From Nocardioides sp. (lineage in GTDB: Bacteria > Actinomycetota > Actinomycetes > Propionibacteriales > Nocardioidaceae), in NCBI GenBank assembly GCA_030145945.1, contig JASLDK010000444.1, positions 1-6,078 of the forward strand: a stretch of DNA of 6,078 bases, in the 5' to 3' direction. Every line of letters begins with the position of its first letter. The first letter of the stretch is position 1. Positions 1 through 4,898 of this stretch are shown piece by piece. Both the position numbers and the translations under genes were made by a program. The notes under the pieces were generated by a model. That model ran no database searches, was not told where the DNA came from, and worked only from the letters and a program-made list of their open reading frames with translations.

Positions 1-321
1 GACACGCACAGCCGAGGGCTTCAGCAGCAGGTCGAGGGAGAACGAGTGCAGGTCCTCGGTCGCGGTCATCGTGATCGCGGTGCGCCCACGCAGTCGACCA
101 CTGGCCAGGTCATAGCCCACGCGTACGTCGTAGTGCTGGGCATCGGTGCCGCCGTTGCCGTCCTGCGGCCAGTAGGGGTCGGTGCCGGTGGGGGAACCGT
201 CCACCCCAGCCAGCGAGGCGGCCACGGAGGCGTGCTGCTGGGCGGAGGGCGCGCTCGTCGCCGGCAGCCCGGGCAGGACGAGCAGAGCAGCGGTCAGGGT
301 GGACAGCAGGAGTCGACGCAC
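1..321 (-). CDS. Secreted M1-family metallopeptidase, N-terminal part (runs off window edge)
   Basis: The frame is open for 107 codons from a GTG at 321-319 to the left edge; the C-terminal bulk, including the expected HExxH zinc site, lies outside. The first ~24 residues look like a Sec signal peptide: two arginines at 2-3, a Leu/Ala-rich core (residues 4-22) and an A-T-S-A cleavage-type site near 21-24. A short linker follows, then D-P-Y-W-P-Q-D-G-N-G-G (49-58) and H-Y-D-V-R-V-G-Y-D (63-71), continuing as beta-strand-like sequence. As I recall the family, a 'DPYFPxDGNGGxDxxHYD' opening is typical of the N-terminal beta domain of exported actinobacterial M1 aminopeptidases (ERAP/leukotriene-A4-hydrolase type). 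The likely role is trimming peptides outside the membrane. No good Shine-Dalgarno precedes the GTG, but a -10-like hexamer lies 6 nt upstream, consistent with leaderless translation. The family call is fairly firm; catalytic competence cannot be judged here. Confidence 0.82.
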   Translation of the reverse strand, partial: MRRLLLSTLTAALLVLPGLPATSAPSAQQHASVAASLAGVDGSPTGTDPYWPQDGNGGTDAQHYDVRVGYDLASGRLRGRTAITMTATEDLHSFSLDLLLKPSAVRV

Positions 322-333
322 CGGATCAATCTA
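322..333 (-). promoter_or_regulatory. Candidate -10 element for a leaderless M1 peptidase transcript
   Basis: On the minus strand TAGATT (333-328) fits the actinobacterial -10 pattern TANNNT and is followed by 6 nt and then the GTG start. That spacing would put the transcription start at or next to the start codon. I find no convincing -35 at 16-19 nt upstream. The assignment rests on the hexamer and its spacing alone. Confidence 0.3.
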
Positions 334-404
334 CGACCCGCACGATCGCGGTGGCAGTAAATGGGTTGCGCGCCGAACGCCCGGTCCGCGACCGTAGGTC
401 TCGC

Positions 405-422
405 GTCCGCACATCTGCGGGC
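405..422 (+). promoter_or_regulatory. Small hairpin upstream of the short ORF and the RIO gene
   Basis: GTCCGCA (405-411) and TGCGGGC (416-422) form a 7-bp stem, including one G-T wobble, around the 4-nt loop CATC. It ends 8 nt before the AGGAG at 431-435. It has no following T-tract, so it is not an obvious intrinsic terminator. It could be a 5'-UTR element or half of an operator, but a stem of this size can also arise by chance in GC-rich sequence. Confidence 0.25.
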
Positions 423-441
423 CTGTCGAGAGGAGCGTGAC

Positions 442-531
442 ATGTCCATGACTGTCCTTGGCCTGTTCAGCGCCAACATCCCCTCGACTGCAAGGAAATA
501 CGATGTTCCGGGAGTTCCCCTCCACCACTGA
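442..531 (+). CDS. Possible 29-aa leader peptide overlapping the RIO kinase start
   Basis: An ATG at 442 opens a 29-codon frame ending in TGA at 529-531. It has the best ribosome-binding site in this stretch: AGGAG at 431-435 with a 6-nt spacer. The peptide starts M-S-M-T-V-L-G-L-F-S and has no recognisable domain, signal peptide or regulatory codon run. It overlaps the first 29 nt of the RIO kinase gene in the +1-shifted frame, so ribosomes translating it would run through the RIO Shine-Dalgarno and start codon. It may be a coupling or attenuating upstream ORF, or a chance ORF. There is no homology support from sequence alone. Confidence 0.25.
   Translation: MSMTVLGLFSANIPSTARKYDVPGVPLHH
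492..502 (+). promoter_or_regulatory. Ribosome-binding site that fixes the RIO kinase start
   Basis: AAGGA at 492-496 lies 6 nt before the ATG at 503. This selects that ATG over an in-frame TTG at 458, which has no Shine-Dalgarno and would add 15 residues unlike the family N-terminus. Confidence 0.6.
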
Positions 532-1363
532 TCTCGACCCGCGCTTCGTCTTCGACTACGTCGCCTACGACGACCTCGGCGACGGCCAACGCTGGTCCAC
601 CTGGCTCGAGGTCGAGCCGCTCTCCCGCGGCCCCGAGCCCCGCCCCGACTGGGTCGTCACCTCCCAGGGCGCGATCGACACCGATCTGGGCATCCTCAAG
701 ACCGGCAAGGAAGCCGACGTCTTCCTGCTCGAGCGAGCCGACCCTCATGAGCCGGACCGGGCGGTCGTGATGGCGGCGAAGCGCTATCGCTCCTCCGAGC
801 ACAGCAGCTTCCACCGCTCCGCCTCCTACACCGAGGGACGCAGCATGAAGCGCTCCCGCGACGAGCGCGCGCTCAAGCGCAAGAGCACCTTCGGCCGAGA
901 GGTGGCCGCAGCCGAGTGGGCGATCTCCGAGTGGTCGGCGCTCAACCGCTGTTGGTCCCTGGGCCTGCCGGTCCCCTATCCCGTGCAGATCGACGGCACC
1001 GAGATCCTGATGGAGTGGATCACCATCGAGGGGCCCGACGGCACGGACACCGCGCCGCGGCTGGCCCAGACCCGACCCGATCCCGACCTGCTGGCGTCGT
1101 ACTTCGACCAGTTGCGAGCCGCCATGACCACGCTCGTCCAGTCAGGTCTGGTCCACGGCGACCTCTCGCCCTACAACATCCTCGCTGCGGATGAGCGGCT
1201 GGTGATCATCGACCTGCCGCAGTTGGTCGACCTGGTCGGCAACGCCCAGGGCTTCGACTTCCTGCTGCGCGACTGCACCAACGTGTGCACGTGGTTCCAG
1301 CGTCGTGGGCTCGAGGTCGATCCGCAGGAGCTGTTCGGGGAGTTGATGGCCCACGCGTTCTGA
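503..1363 (+). CDS. RIO1-type atypical serine protein kinase
   Basis: The 286-aa product carries the RIO kinase signature in order. The ATP-binding segment L-K-T-G-K-E-A-D-V-F-L lies at 65-75. The ATP-anchoring lysine is in A-A-K-R-Y-R (K93). An acidic helix residue follows a basic stretch (E133 or E138). The hinge is M-E-W-I (170-173). The catalytic loop H-G-D-L-S-P-Y-N is at 218-225, with Asp220 and Asn225. The metal-binding motif is I-I-D-L-P-Q (235-240, Asp237). The RIO1-like tail R-D-C-T-N-V-C-T-W-F is at 256-265. All expected catalytic residues are present, so it should be able to phosphorylate or hydrolyse ATP. Archaeal and eukaryotic RIO proteins act in ribosome maturation; the role of bacterial forms is not established. 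It is a cytosolic single-domain protein whose ~60-residue N-terminal extension may be specific to the bacterial branch. Residues 98-131 are rich in Arg, Lys and Ser and may be a flexible substrate or RNA loop. It converges with metX, with stop codons 9 bp apart. Confidence 0.9.
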   Translation: MFREFPSTTDLDPRFVFDYVAYDDLGDGQRWSTWLEVEPLSRGPEPRPDWVVTSQGAIDTDLGILKTGKEADVFLLERADPHEPDRAVVMAAKRYRSSEHSSFHRSASYTEGRSMKRSRDERALKRKSTFGREVAAAEWAISEWSALNRCWSLGLPVPYPVQIDGTEILMEWITIEGPDGTDTAPRLAQTRPDPDLLASYFDQLRAAMTTLVQSGLVHGDLSPYNILAADERLVIIDLPQLVDLVGNAQGFDFLLRDCTNVCTWFQRRGLEVDPQELFGELMAHAF

Positions 1364-1376
1364 CCCGGGGCGTCAG
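1360..1376. terminator. Weak hairpin spanning the stop codons of RIO kinase and metX
   Basis: CTGAC (1360-1364) pairs with GTCAG (1372-1376) around a 7-nt GC-rich loop and takes in both TGA stop codons. It could act as a bidirectional terminator for the convergent pair. Two facing TGA codons automatically supply three of the five pairs, and there is no T-tract on either side, so the support is weak. Confidence 0.2.
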
Positions 1377-2467
1377 GCCAGGAAGTCGCGAACCAGATCG
1401 TGGTATCCCGGGGGCTCGAGCAGGAATGAGTCATGGCCCCAGGGTGAGGCGATCTCGGTGTGATCGACGCTGACCCCTCGGGCCACCAGTTCGTCGCGCA
1501 TCCGGATCGAGTGCGCGGTGGAGAAGCGCCAGTCGGTGTCGAAGGAGATCAGCCGGAACCGGGTGGAGGGTACGACGTCGGGGTGCGCGCCGAAGGGATC
1601 GAAGTAGTCCATCGGGCGGGTGAGATGGAGGTAGGACAGCGCGTCGAACCGGTCGAGGAAGGACGTGCCCTGGTGCTGGAGGTAGTGCTCGACCTCGAAG
1701 TCGGCGGCCAGTCGCTTGTCGACACCCTTGGAGTCGCGGTGGTGGCCGAACTTCTTGTCCAACGAATCGGCCGAGACGTAGGTGATGTGGGCCATCATCC
1801 GGGCGACCTTCATGCCGTGCCGCGGCGAGACGCCGTGCTCGGCATACCGACCCTCGCGGTAGTCGGGGTCCTCGAGGATCGCGGTGCGGGCGACGGCGGA
1901 GAAGGCGATGTTCTCGGTCGTCAGCCGCGAGCTTGCGGCCACCACGACGGCGCGCTCCAGCCGGTCCGGCTCCTGCAGCGCCCATTCCAGGATCTGCATG
2001 CCGCCGAGGGAGCCACCGACCCCGGCATACAAGCGCTCGATGCCGAGGTGGTCGAGCAGGCGACGGTGCACCGCAACCCAGTCCGCCATGTCGAGGAGCG
2101 GGAAGTCCGGGCCGTAGGCCCGGCCGGTGCGCGGGTCGATGGAGAGCGGCCCGGTGGTTCCGGAACACCCGCCCAGCAGGTTGGCACAGATCACGAAGAA
2201 GCGATCAGTGTCGAGCGGCTTGCCGGGGCCGATCAGGTTGTCCCACCAGCCGCGCTTCTTGGCACCCAGGTGCAGCCCGGCGGCATGGGCGTCGCCGGTG
2301 AGCGCGTGGCACACCATGATCGCGTTGTCACGCGCGGCGTTGAGCTCGCCGTACGTCTCATGGGCGACCTCGACGTGCGGCAGCACAGCACCACCCACGA
2401 GAGCCACCGGGTCGTGCTCGTCGGCGAGCACGACCCGCTGGGTCTCGACATATCCGATCGTCCCCAC
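1373..2467 (-). CDS. metX: Homoserine O-acyltransferase (probably acetyl), MetX
   Basis: The 364-aa alpha/beta-hydrolase acylates the hydroxyl of L-homoserine from acyl-CoA, the committed step of methionine synthesis. The nucleophile elbow G-G-S-L-G-G-M-Q is at 151-158 (Ser153). The triad Asp is in T-D-W-R-F (Asp312) and the His is in G-H-D-S-F-L-L-E (His345). Family blocks H-A-L-T-G-D-A-H (54-61), G-W-W-D-N-L-I-G-P-G-K-P-L-D-T (73-87) and N-L-L-G-G-C-S-G-T-T-G-P (96-107) are intact, and the length is normal. The start is GTG at 2467, 22 bp after the metY stop; only a weak AGG 10 nt upstream supports it, so translation is probably coupled to metY. Pairing with MetY favours O-acetylhomoserine as product, but the Trp-Arg-Phe after the catalytic Asp resembles what I recall from some succinyl-transferring MetX proteins, so the acyl donor is not settled. 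The gene converges on the RIO kinase. Confidence 0.95.
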   Translation of the reverse strand: MGTIGYVETQRVVLADEHDPVALVGGAVLPHVEVAHETYGELNAARDNAIMVCHALTGDAHAAGLHLGAKKRGWWDNLIGPGKPLDTDRFFVICANLLGGCSGTTGPLSIDPRTGRAYGPDFPLLDMADWVAVHRRLLDHLGIERLYAGVGGSLGGMQILEWALQEPDRLERAVVVAASSRLTTENIAFSAVARTAILEDPDYREGRYAEHGVSPRHGMKVARMMAHITYVSADSLDKKFGHHRDSKGVDKRLAADFEVEHYLQHQGTSFLDRFDALSYLHLTRPMDYFDPFGAHPDVVPSTRFRLISFDTDWRFSTAHSIRMRDELVARGVSVDHTEIASPWGHDSFLLEPPGYHDLVRDFLA

Positions 2468-2489
2468 GAACGAGGAACCTATCGTCGGG

Positions 2490-3773
2490 TCACTTGGTCG
2501 CGGAGAGGGCCTGCTCGAGGTCGGCGATGATGTCGTCGATGTGCTCGATGCCGACCGAGAGACGCACCATGTCCTCCGGCACGCCGGCCGCCTCGAGCTC
2601 CTCGGGCGTCAGCTGGCTGTGCGTCGTGGTGGCGTTGTGGATCGCCAGCGACTTGGCGTCACCGATGTTGGCGAGGTGGCTGAAGAGGCCGAGGGACTCG
2701 ACGAACTTCTGGCCACCCTCGCGGCCGGACTTCACGCCGAAGCTGACCAAACCGCCGTAGCCACCCTTGAGGGTGCGGTCCGCGATCTCCTTGTAGGGGC
2801 TGGACTCGAGGCCCGGGTAGCTCACCCAGGCGACGGCGTCGTGGTTCTCGAGGTACTGCGCGACCTTGAGGGCGTTCTCGCTGTGCCGCTCCATGCGCAG
2901 GTGCAGCGTCTCGAGGCCCTGCAGGAACAGCCAGGAGTTCATCGGCGTGGTGGCCGCACCCGTGTTGCGCAGCAGCACCGTGCGCGCACGGATGATGTAG
3001 GCGAGGTTGCCGACCGCCTCGGTCCACACGACACCGTGATAGGCGGCGTCCGGCTTGGTCAGGCCCGGGAAGCGGTCGCTGTGCGCGGCCCAGTCGAAGT
3101 TGCCGGAGTCGACGATGATGCCGCCGATCGAGGTGCCGTGACCACCGATGTACTTGGTGGCGGCGTGCACGACGATGTCGGCACCGAGCTCGAACGGGTT
3201 GCACAGCAACGGCGACGGAGCGGTGTTGTCGATGATCAGCGGCAGGCCCTGCGCGTGCGCGGCGTCCGCCCAGGCGCGGATGTCGACCACGTTGATCTTC
3301 GGGTTGCCGAGCGTCTCGCCGAAGACCAGGCGGGTCTTGTCGTCGACGGCGGCAGCGAGGTCCTCGGGCTTCTCCGGGTCGACGAAGCGGACCGTGATGC
3401 CGAACTGCGGCAGCGTGTGCGCGAAGAGCGCGTAGGTGCCGCCGTAGAGGGTGGAGAGCGCGACGATGTTGTCGCCGGCACCGGCCAGGTTGAGGACGGC
3501 GTACGTCGTGGCGGTGGAGCCGGACGCGACGGCCAGGGCGCCGACACCACCCTCGAGCTGCGTCATGCGCTGCTCGAAGACGTCCTGGGTCGGGTTCATG
3601 ATCCGGGTGTAGATGTTGCCCGGCTCGGCGAGCGCGAAGAGGTTCGCCGCGTGCTCGGTGTCGTTGAAGACGTACGACGTGGTCTGGTAGATCGGCACGG
3701 CCCGCGAGTTGGTCGCGGGGTCGGGCTGCTCCTGGCCAGCGTGCACGGCGAGGGTCTCGGGGCGGTACGTCAT
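2490..3773 (-). CDS. metY: O-acetylhomoserine sulfhydrylase, MetY (PLP-dependent)
   Basis: The 427-aa cytosolic enzyme of the Cys/Met-metabolism PLP family replaces the acyl group of O-acetylhomoserine with sulfide to yield L-homocysteine. Landmarks in order: T-L-A-V-H-A-G-Q at 7-14; Y-T-R-I-M-N-P-T (55-62), whose Tyr and Arg contact the PLP phosphate of a neighbouring subunit; A-S-G-S-T-A (83-88); the cofactor-ring Asp in I-D-N-T (Asp182); the Schiff-base lysine in A-T-K-Y-I-G-G-H-G (Lys207); and L-Q-G-L-E-T-L-H-L-R-M-E-R-H (284-297). The length matches the MetY branch, about 430 residues; the cystathionine synthase/lyase branch is shorter, about 390. The ATG at 3773 was chosen because it has AGGAG 5 nt upstream and a family-like N-terminus; the frame stays open 86 codons further up, but that stretch is arginine- and serine-rich without family resemblance and crosses the promoter. 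It is the first gene of the metY-metX operon. Confidence 0.96.
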   Translation of the reverse strand: MTYRPETLAVHAGQEQPDPATNSRAVPIYQTTSYVFNDTEHAANLFALAEPGNIYTRIMNPTQDVFEQRMTQLEGGVGALAVASGSTATTYAVLNLAGAGDNIVALSTLYGGTYALFAHTLPQFGITVRFVDPEKPEDLAAAVDDKTRLVFGETLGNPKINVVDIRAWADAAHAQGLPLIIDNTAPSPLLCNPFELGADIVVHAATKYIGGHGTSIGGIIVDSGNFDWAAHSDRFPGLTKPDAAYHGVVWTEAVGNLAYIIRARTVLLRNTGAATTPMNSWLFLQGLETLHLRMERHSENALKVAQYLENHDAVAWVSYPGLESSPYKEIADRTLKGGYGGLVSFGVKSGREGGQKFVESLGLFSHLANIGDAKSLAIHNATTTHSQLTPEELEAAGVPEDMVRLSVGIEHIDDIIADLEQALSATK

Positions 3774-3783
3774 CGGTGCTCCT
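3774..3783 (-). promoter_or_regulatory. metY ribosome-binding site
   Basis: On the minus strand AGGAG (3783-3779) precedes the ATG at 3773 by 5 nt. It is the clearest Shine-Dalgarno among the long genes of this window and decides the metY start against the much longer open frame. Confidence 0.75.
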
Positions 3784-3795
3784 GTCGGGAAGGAC

Positions 3796-3806
3796 TGTTC
3801 CGAACA
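3796..3806. promoter_or_regulatory. 11-bp palindrome at the probable metY transcription start (candidate operator)
   Basis: TGTTC-C-GAACA is a perfect 5-bp inverted repeat around one base. It lies 5 nt downstream (in the metY direction) of the 3' half of a candidate -10, covering the region where transcription should begin and ending 12 nt before the metY Shine-Dalgarno. That is a typical place for a repressor site. It has the arms GTTC/GAAC in the opposite order to the actinobacterial SOS box (GAAC-N4-GTTC), and it lacks the TAGAC-N6-GTCTA form known for corynebacterial McbR. The cognate regulator is unknown. Confidence 0.35.
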
Positions 3807-3807
3807 A

Positions 3808-3813
3808 AGTGTA
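3808..3813 (-). promoter_or_regulatory. Candidate metY -10 hexamer
   Basis: TACACT on the minus strand (3813-3808) fits TANNNT and would give a 5' UTR of roughly 28-30 nt for metY. No convincing -35 is seen at 16-18 nt upstream; TTGAGC (3826-3821) is too close at 7 nt. A leader this short leaves no room for a SAM riboswitch, and I see no SAM-I or SAM-IV-like core in 3774-3918. Confidence 0.3.
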
Positions 3814-3904
3814 GTAACTCGCTCAAGATTGCCGATCGGTGCGTCCGGTCGGTGGACCTGACAGCTCCGGTGCATGCCTGAGGTTCGGGGTGTGCTGTTC
3901 AAGG

Positions 3905-3910
3905 TAGCGT
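3905..3910 (+). promoter_or_regulatory. Candidate -10 for a leaderless LOG-family transcript
   Basis: TAGCGT at 3905-3910 fits TANNNT and lies 8 nt before the GTG at 3919. The same octamer TAGCGTCA occurs just before the glycosyltransferase start (6050-6043, minus). The -35 region (around 3882-3889) is poor. If this is the -10, the upstream ATG at 3874 could not be on the transcript. Confidence 0.3.
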
Positions 3911-3918
3911 CACCAACC

Positions 3919-4872
3919 GTGAGACGGACCCGCGCCCGAAAGGTGGTCATCGCGAGCACCACCGACACCGATCGTGCCCTCGAGAAGGGCGCCGATGCAG
4001 CGGCCGGCTCCGGTGTCCGCGGCCTCGACATCGCCCGCCGCTCGCTCTACACCGCTGCGGAGTTGTACGACGACGCCCCCTATGCCGACAGCTTCGACGC
4101 GCGGGCCTACCGCTGGGCACGCGCCACCTCCGCGCCCGGCGACGTGCTCGCCGAGGTGCTGCACGACCAGGCGATCGACACCGCCCTGGCGGCCTGGGTG
4201 CAGGCGTGCGGCGCGGACGGACGCCGACTGGTCGGCGTGATGGGCGGACACGCAGCCGATCGCGGGACACAGGGGTACGCCGAGGCTGCCCATCTCGGCG
4301 CGCTGCTCGGCCAGCGCCATGTCGTCGCCACCGGCGGTGGCCCGGGCGCGATGGAGGCGGCCAACCTGGGCGGCCGCTTCGCGACCGCGCCGCCCGAGGT
4401 GCTGGCCGCGGCGCTGGACCGGCTCGCCGGCGCACCTTCCTTCAAACCGTCGGTCGACGATTGGGTGAGCGCGGCCCGCGACGTGCTCGCCCTCTCCCCC
4501 GCGTCCAGTCCCTCGCTGGGCGTGCCGACCTGGCACTACGGCCACGAGCCGCCGAACCTGTTCGCCACCGCGATCGCGAAGTACTTCCGCAACGCCCTGC
4601 GCGAGGCCATCCTGCTGATGGTGTGCGATGCCGGCATCGTCTTCCTGCCCGGCGCCGGCGGCACCGTGCAGGAGATATTCCAGGACGCCTGCGAGAACTA
4701 CTACGCCGACGAGGATGCTGTCGCGCCGATGGTGCTCGTCGGCCAGACCTACTGGACCGACACCCTCCCCGCGTGGCCGCTGCTGCAGTCGCTGGCTCGC
4801 GGCCGGCCCATGGAGGAGCACGTCCACCTGGTCGACACCGTCGAGGAGGCCGCGGCGCTGTTCACGCCGTGA
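3919..4872 (+). CDS. LOG-family Rossmann-fold nucleotide-binding protein, variant motif
   Basis: The 317-aa product belongs to the LOG/lysine-decarboxylase-like superfamily, whose members with known activity cleave nucleoside 5'-monophosphates to a free base and ribose 5-phosphate. The first nucleotide-binding part is V-G-V-M-G-G-H (105-111) and A-T-G-G-G-P-G-A-M-E-A-A-N-L-G-G (137-152). The second signature reads L-P-G-A-G-G-T-V-Q-E-I-F-Q (243-255), where the classical LOG form is PGGxGTxxE: one Gly is replaced by Ala, though the Gly-Thr and the Glu remain. About 90 residues separate the two blocks, more than in short plant-type LOG proteins. An N-terminal region of ~100 residues precedes the Rossmann core, so this belongs to the longer bacterial branch, of unknown substrate. 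The start is uncertain: in-frame ATG 3874 (+15 residues) and GTG 3892 also exist; GTG 3919 was preferred for its -10 spacing and basic N-terminus, as none has a good Shine-Dalgarno. It is divergent from metY and convergent with the glycosyltransferase. Confidence 0.8.
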   Translation: MRRTRARKVVIASTTDTDRALEKGADAAAGSGVRGLDIARRSLYTAAELYDDAPYADSFDARAYRWARATSAPGDVLAEVLHDQAIDTALAAWVQACGADGRRLVGVMGGHAADRGTQGYAEAAHLGALLGQRHVVATGGGPGAMEAANLGGRFATAPPEVLAAALDRLAGAPSFKPSVDDWVSAARDVLALSPASSPSLGVPTWHYGHEPPNLFATAIAKYFRNALREAILLMVCDAGIVFLPGAGGTVQEIFQDACENYYADEDAVAPMVLVGQTYWTDTLPAWPLLQSLARGRPMEEHVHLVDTVEEAAALFTP

Positions 4873-4880
4873 TCCACAAC

Positions 4881-4898
4881 CCGGGTCACGCAGCCCGG
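4881..4898. terminator. Weak GC hairpin at the LOG / glycosyltransferase convergent junction
   Basis: CCGGG (4881-4885) pairs with CCCGG (4894-4898) across an 8-nt loop containing the glycosyltransferase stop codon. It begins 8 nt after the LOG-family stop. With a 5-bp stem and no T-tract it is a marginal candidate for termination in either direction. Confidence 0.2.

Noticed and set aside
46..360. Plus-strand frame opposite the M1 peptidase
   Set aside because: It is a Gly/Arg-rich shadow of the minus-strand gene, which has a signal peptide and recognisable M1 opening.
458..502. N-terminal extension of the RIO kinase from a TTG at 458
   Set aside because: It starts at a TTG without a Shine-Dalgarno, whereas the ATG at 503 has AAGGA at 6 nt.
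2457..2486. Short direct repeat ATCGTC at 2457-2462 and 2481-2486 around the metX start
   Set aside because: Six-base repeats are expected by chance here and one copy is inside coding sequence.
3832..3839. 8-bp palindrome CCGATCGG in the metY/LOG divergent region
   Set aside because: A short self-complementary GC-rich word is likely by chance and is not placed at a recognisable promoter element.
2127..3881. A 584-codon plus-strand open frame across metX and metY
   Set aside because: It is opposite the well-supported metY and metX genes, its translation is Arg/Val/Asp/Gly-rich low-complexity without family resemblance, and long antisense frames are expected in high-GC coding sequence.
3774..3918. 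SAM riboswitch (SAM-I or SAM-IV) upstream of metY
   Set aside because: I could not find the expected conserved core or nested stems on the minus strand, and the likely leader is only about 30 nt.
3774..4031. N-terminal extension of metY by 86 codons
   Set aside because: The extra residues show no resemblance to the family, would cross the promoter and the LOG gene start, and the ATG at 3773 has a clear AGGAG at 5 nt.
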